Made by a program: the position numbers and the translations under genes. Shown here in pieces: positions 61,738 through 64,000 of a stretch of 64,000 nucleotides of DNA; the first letter of the stretch is position 1; each line of letters starts with the position of its first letter. The stretch is taken from NCBI RefSeq assembly GCF_028683095.1, contig NZ_JAJUBC010000011.1:62001-126000 (forward strand), read 5' to 3'. The notes beneath the pieces were generated by a model that did no database searches, was not told the DNA's origin, and saw nothing but the letters and a program-made list of their open reading frames with translations. The DNA is from Enterovibrio gelatinilyticus (GTDB taxonomy: Bacteria > Pseudomonadota > Gammaproteobacteria > Enterobacterales > Vibrionaceae).

Positions 61738-61775
61738 ATACCCAAACAACCTGAAGATGCAGGTTGATTGGGTAT
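61738..61775. repeat. Dispersed palindromic repeat, copy 3
   Basis: ATACCCAAACAACCTGAAGATGCAGGTTGATTGGGTAT: outer arms ATACCCAA/TTGGGTAT and inner ACCTGAAG / AGGTTG, a shorter version of the copies at 24299 and 48942. Confidence 0.75.
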
Positions 61776-61877
61776 CTACAACAAGAACTGGTGCATAGGT
61801 ATATGTAAATATCTCATGGAATCTTCACAGACAAATGCGCTAGGCTGGGATAAATATTCAAGGCTGAGGAGACAAGG

Positions 61878-62225
61878 ATGGACAGCCCAAAAAAACCGAT
61901 TAATGCGCATAAAGCGTATCACGCACATGTGTACTTTGATGCAAACACATTGGACGCTGCAAAGCGACTATATGAAAAAACCAAAAACGCGTTTTCACTC
62001 AAACTCGGACGAATACATGAAAGACCCGTTGGCCCCCACACAATGTGGAGTTATCAGGTGCTTTTCTTTGATACCGATTTTGACAGCTTCATTCCTTGGC
62101 TGGATGAGCAACGTGACGCGCTCAATGTATTGGTGCATGCAAGTACCGGCAACGATCTGGCAGACCACACACAGCACGCTTACTGGCTAGGAAATGCCGT
62201 AGAGCTCGACCTACGCGGCTTTTAA
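61878..62225 (+). CDS. DOPA 4,5-dioxygenase family protein
   Basis: A 115-residue protein with the family core: AYHAHVYFDANTLDAAKRLYE, RIHERPVGPHTMWSYQVLFFDTDFDSFIPWLDEQRDALNVLVHASTGNDLADHTQHAYWLGN. The His residues in YHAHVYF, RIHERPVGPH and LVHAST are the likely metal ligands of the ferredoxin-like fold. Fungal members cleave DOPA in betalain-type pigment pathways; bacterial members are of unknown substrate. It lies 250 bases downstream of the RNase H gene, divergent from it. Confidence 0.87.
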   Translation: MDSPKKPINAHKAYHAHVYFDANTLDAAKRLYEKTKNAFSLKLGRIHERPVGPHTMWSYQVLFFDTDFDSFIPWLDEQRDALNVLVHASTGNDLADHTQHAYWLGNAVELDLRGF

Positions 62226-62252
62226 ACAAAAACACAGAATCGTTTATGAGAC

Positions 62253-62270
62253 AGGCACTAAAGTGCCTTT
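62253..62270 (+). terminator. Short hairpin after the DOPA-dioxygenase-like gene
   Basis: AGGCACT-AA-AGTGCCTTTCT is a seven-base stem with a two-base centre and a short T run. Confidence 0.55.
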
Positions 62271-62375
62271 CTCAACACTGGCTCCTTGACGCCATTCGTT
62301 ATAGCTTCGAGGAGCGCTTTAGTCACGATTCAAGGAATCGACTAAGTATTAATATTTAACAAATGGAATTCTCCT

Positions 62376-62942
62376 ATGACAGATTTATCATTGCAGTGTG
62401 ATTGCGGCGCATTAAAAGGCACAGTCAAGAATGTATCACCCAAGAAAGGCAACCATATGGTTTGCTACTGTGACGATTGTCAGGGCTTCGCAAAGTACAT
62501 TGGCAGTGAGGAGAAATGGTTAGATGAATTTGGCGGCACAGATTTATTCCAACTGGCACCTTCGCAAGTGGAAATCCATCAAGGGGCAGACCAACTGCGC
62601 TGCATGCGCATGACACCCAAAGGCGTTTATCGCTTCTACACAGCTTGTTGTCACTCCCCCATCGTAAACACCATCAGCAGAAAGATGCCGTTTGCAGGCA
62701 TTCCGCTCACCGCGCTTCATGGTGAAGGCAAAGACGCCGCTGTTGGCCCAGTGAAATGTTATGTCATGGGCAAATTTGCCAAAGGCACACCACCGACGAA
62801 CCCGCACCCTAAGTTTTCCTTTGCCTCACTCGTGGCCGTGATGTCATTCATGCTCAAGAATAAAATTCAGGGAAATAACGTGCCAACGCCGTTTTTCAAT
62901 GACAACGGCCATGCCGTCGTAAAGCCAGATAAACGCGATTAA
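62376..62942 (+). CDS. DUF6151/GFA-like zinc protein
   Basis: A 188-residue protein with CDCGALKG (about residues 9-16) and CYCDDCQGF (about 31-39), and a further Cys pair in YTACCHSPIVN (about 89-95). This is the GFA-related pattern with a C-terminal extension rich in Lys and Asn. It resembles DUF6151 proteins. Function is unknown; it is a distant relative of the gfa product at 23636. It is a single gene ahead of the pseudouridine synthase. Confidence 0.85.
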   Translation: MTDLSLQCDCGALKGTVKNVSPKKGNHMVCYCDDCQGFAKYIGSEEKWLDEFGGTDLFQLAPSQVEIHQGADQLRCMRMTPKGVYRFYTACCHSPIVNTISRKMPFAGIPLTALHGEGKDAAVGPVKCYVMGKFAKGTPPTNPHPKFSFASLVAVMSFMLKNKIQGNNVPTPFFNDNGHAVVKPDKRD

Positions 62943-63092
62943 TACCTAGAGATTCTGGCTAGCCGTGATAAAGCGTAATGCACAGAAAGTAGTCTTTACC
63001 GTCGTAACTATTAGTACCGTTAACTAAAGTAGTATTTCTCCCCTAAACAGGTAAAATCACGCCCCCAATCGAGTTGCTGATAGACTTTTACC

Positions 63093-64000
63093 ATGCACAC
63101 AGACGCACCGTTCACCCCAGACGGGCTATTTACCCGCTTTAACGTCGATATCGATCATCTCGAATTGCCGAGCGCGTTTACCTTCCCGTTTTACTATCAG
63201 CCACACCCGCTTTGTGTGCTTGCTGCGCAAGAACTGCAGCAACACCTTGCCACGCAAATCGATTGGCAACATGACTTTGGGCTTAACAGTGAGCACGAAC
63301 TGGATGGCGAAAATACGGCAGAAGGCACAGGTAAAATGTTTGGCGTCTTGCTGGTGCGCTCTCCACGCGGGGAGCTCGGCTATTTCAGTGCGTTTTCAGG
63401 CAAAATTGCTGATCAAAACATCCTGCCGAATTTCGTACCGCCTGTGTTTGATATGCTGGCCGAGGAATGTTTCTTCCAAACCGAATTGGAAGCGATCACC
63501 GCCCTTAACGCGCAAGTCACTGCCCTTTCTGCCAACCCTCAAATATCGCACTTGAGTGGCAAACTAGCGCAATACCAAGCCGACTACAAAGCGCTAGAGC
63601 ACCAACAGCGCCAAACCATGATTGAAGGACGCGCAGAGCGTAAACAGCAGCGTCAGCACGCTGAAGCCCACTTGACGGGCGAGGCGTTGAACGCCGCGCT
63701 AGAGCAACTTGCCAAGCAAAGCGTTGCCGAGAAAAACGACCTCAAGTACCTCAAGATGGCATGGGACGATAAAATCGATACCCTTCAATCTGAGTTAACT
63801 GAGCTAACCGCCGCAATCGACCATGCGAAGCAGCAACGTAAAACTTTGTCGAACGCCCTGCAAAACAAGCTGTTTGAGCAATATTGCTTCCTCAATGCGC
63901 GCGGTGAAGAAAAATCACTCAACGCCATTTTTGCCCCAACCACTAGCCCAACGCCGCCTGCGGGTGCAGGGGAATGCGCTGCGCCTAAGCTGCTGCACTA
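63093..64000 (+). CDS. RluA family pseudouridine synthase with long N-terminal part, 3' end cut off
   Basis: The ATG at 63093 is followed by 302 codons that run off the window. The N-terminus (FTFPFYYQPHPLCVLAAQELQQHL, GKMFGVLLVRSPRGELGYFSAFSGKIADQ) matches the extended RluA-type synthases of Vibrionaceae and relatives. A coiled coil of about 110 residues follows (LSGKLAQYQADYKALEHQQRQTMIEGRAERKQQRQHAEAHL...). The last visible part (GAGECAAPKLLHY) is the usual link to the catalytic domain, which carries the Asp and lies outside the window. It would modify uridine in rRNA or tRNA; the target site cannot be told. Confidence 0.8.
   Translation, partial: MHTDAPFTPDGLFTRFNVDIDHLELPSAFTFPFYYQPHPLCVLAAQELQQHLATQIDWQHDFGLNSEHELDGENTAEGTGKMFGVLLVRSPRGELGYFSAFSGKIADQNILPNFVPPVFDMLAEECFFQTELEAITALNAQVTALSANPQISHLSGKLAQYQADYKALEHQQRQTMIEGRAERKQQRQHAEAHLTGEALNAALEQLAKQSVAEKNDLKYLKMAWDDKIDTLQSELTELTAAIDHAKQQRKTLSNALQNKLFEQYCFLNARGEEKSLNAIFAPTTSPTPPAGAGECAAPKLLH

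Noticed and set aside
1..64000. CRISPR array, prophage, insertion sequence or rRNA operon
   Set aside because: No regularly spaced repeats, no phage structural or integrase genes, no transposase frames and no rRNA signature were seen.

Overview
The window looks like a chromosomal segment of a marine gammaproteobacterium, most likely a member of the Vibrionaceae. The basis is a Zur-controlled ZrgA-type zinc gene, several small families I associate with Vibrio relatives (DUF2960-like, DUF6404-like, Mpo1-like), an exported KatG, a GH18 chitinase, and a dispersed palindrome starting ATACCCAA that I recognise from these genomes. I cannot fix the genus. I see no phage, transposase, integron, CRISPR array or rRNA.

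Layout. 1-1000: zinc-uptake genes behind a textbook Zur box, then a tRNA-Asn with a duplicated 3' end. 1.1-9.5 kb: Gfo/Idh/MocA oxidoreductase, Sel1-like lipoprotein, PhoD-like phosphatase, two small conserved proteins, a membrane diguanylate cyclase and a PQQ-type sugar dehydrogenase. 9.8-19.2 kb: solute-binding protein, chitinase, lipase, a secreted Calx-beta protein, YaiI, a cytochrome c and a Tat-exported PhoX. 19.3-30.9 kb: Mpo1-like/GNAT pair, KatG, Gfa, a large protein of unknown family, DUF1840, DinB, an operon of three small alpha+beta-barrel proteins divergent from an ArsR-type regulator, and a kinase-like protein without its P-loop behind an attenuator-like leader.

30.9-38.7 kb is the most interesting block: an SsuD-like FMNH2-dependent monooxygenase, an aldo/keto reductase and a flavin reductase, translationally coupled and leading straight into a tripartite TRAP transporter. 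A GntR/UTRA regulator and a second Gfo/Idh/MocA dehydrogenase are divergent. I read it as a candidate uptake and desulfonation system for an organosulfonate, resembling in enzyme content the oxygenolytic sulfoquinovose (Smo) route but with a TRAP importer.

38.7-47.2 kb: a Fur-controlled siderophore-interacting reductase, an NAD-linked formate dehydrogenase (fdsGBA-D) and a pseudouridine breakdown pair (psuK-psuG). 47.2-53.9 kb: a palindrome-rich gap, four regulators or stress genes including ibpA with a heat-shock promoter and a possible RNA thermometer, and a small Fur-box gene. 54-60 kb: a polyamine-type ABC transporter and an orphan betaine-type binding protein. 60-64 kb: lipoprotein, RNase H1, DOPA-dioxygenase-like and DUF6151 proteins, and the start of a RluA-type pseudouridine synthase that runs off the end.

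Taken together the genes suit a coastal heterotroph: metal, phosphate and chitin scavenging, oxidant and formaldehyde/formate handling, and uptake of osmolytes, polyamines and possibly sulfonates. All function calls rest on reading the sequence and remembered family features; no database search was run.
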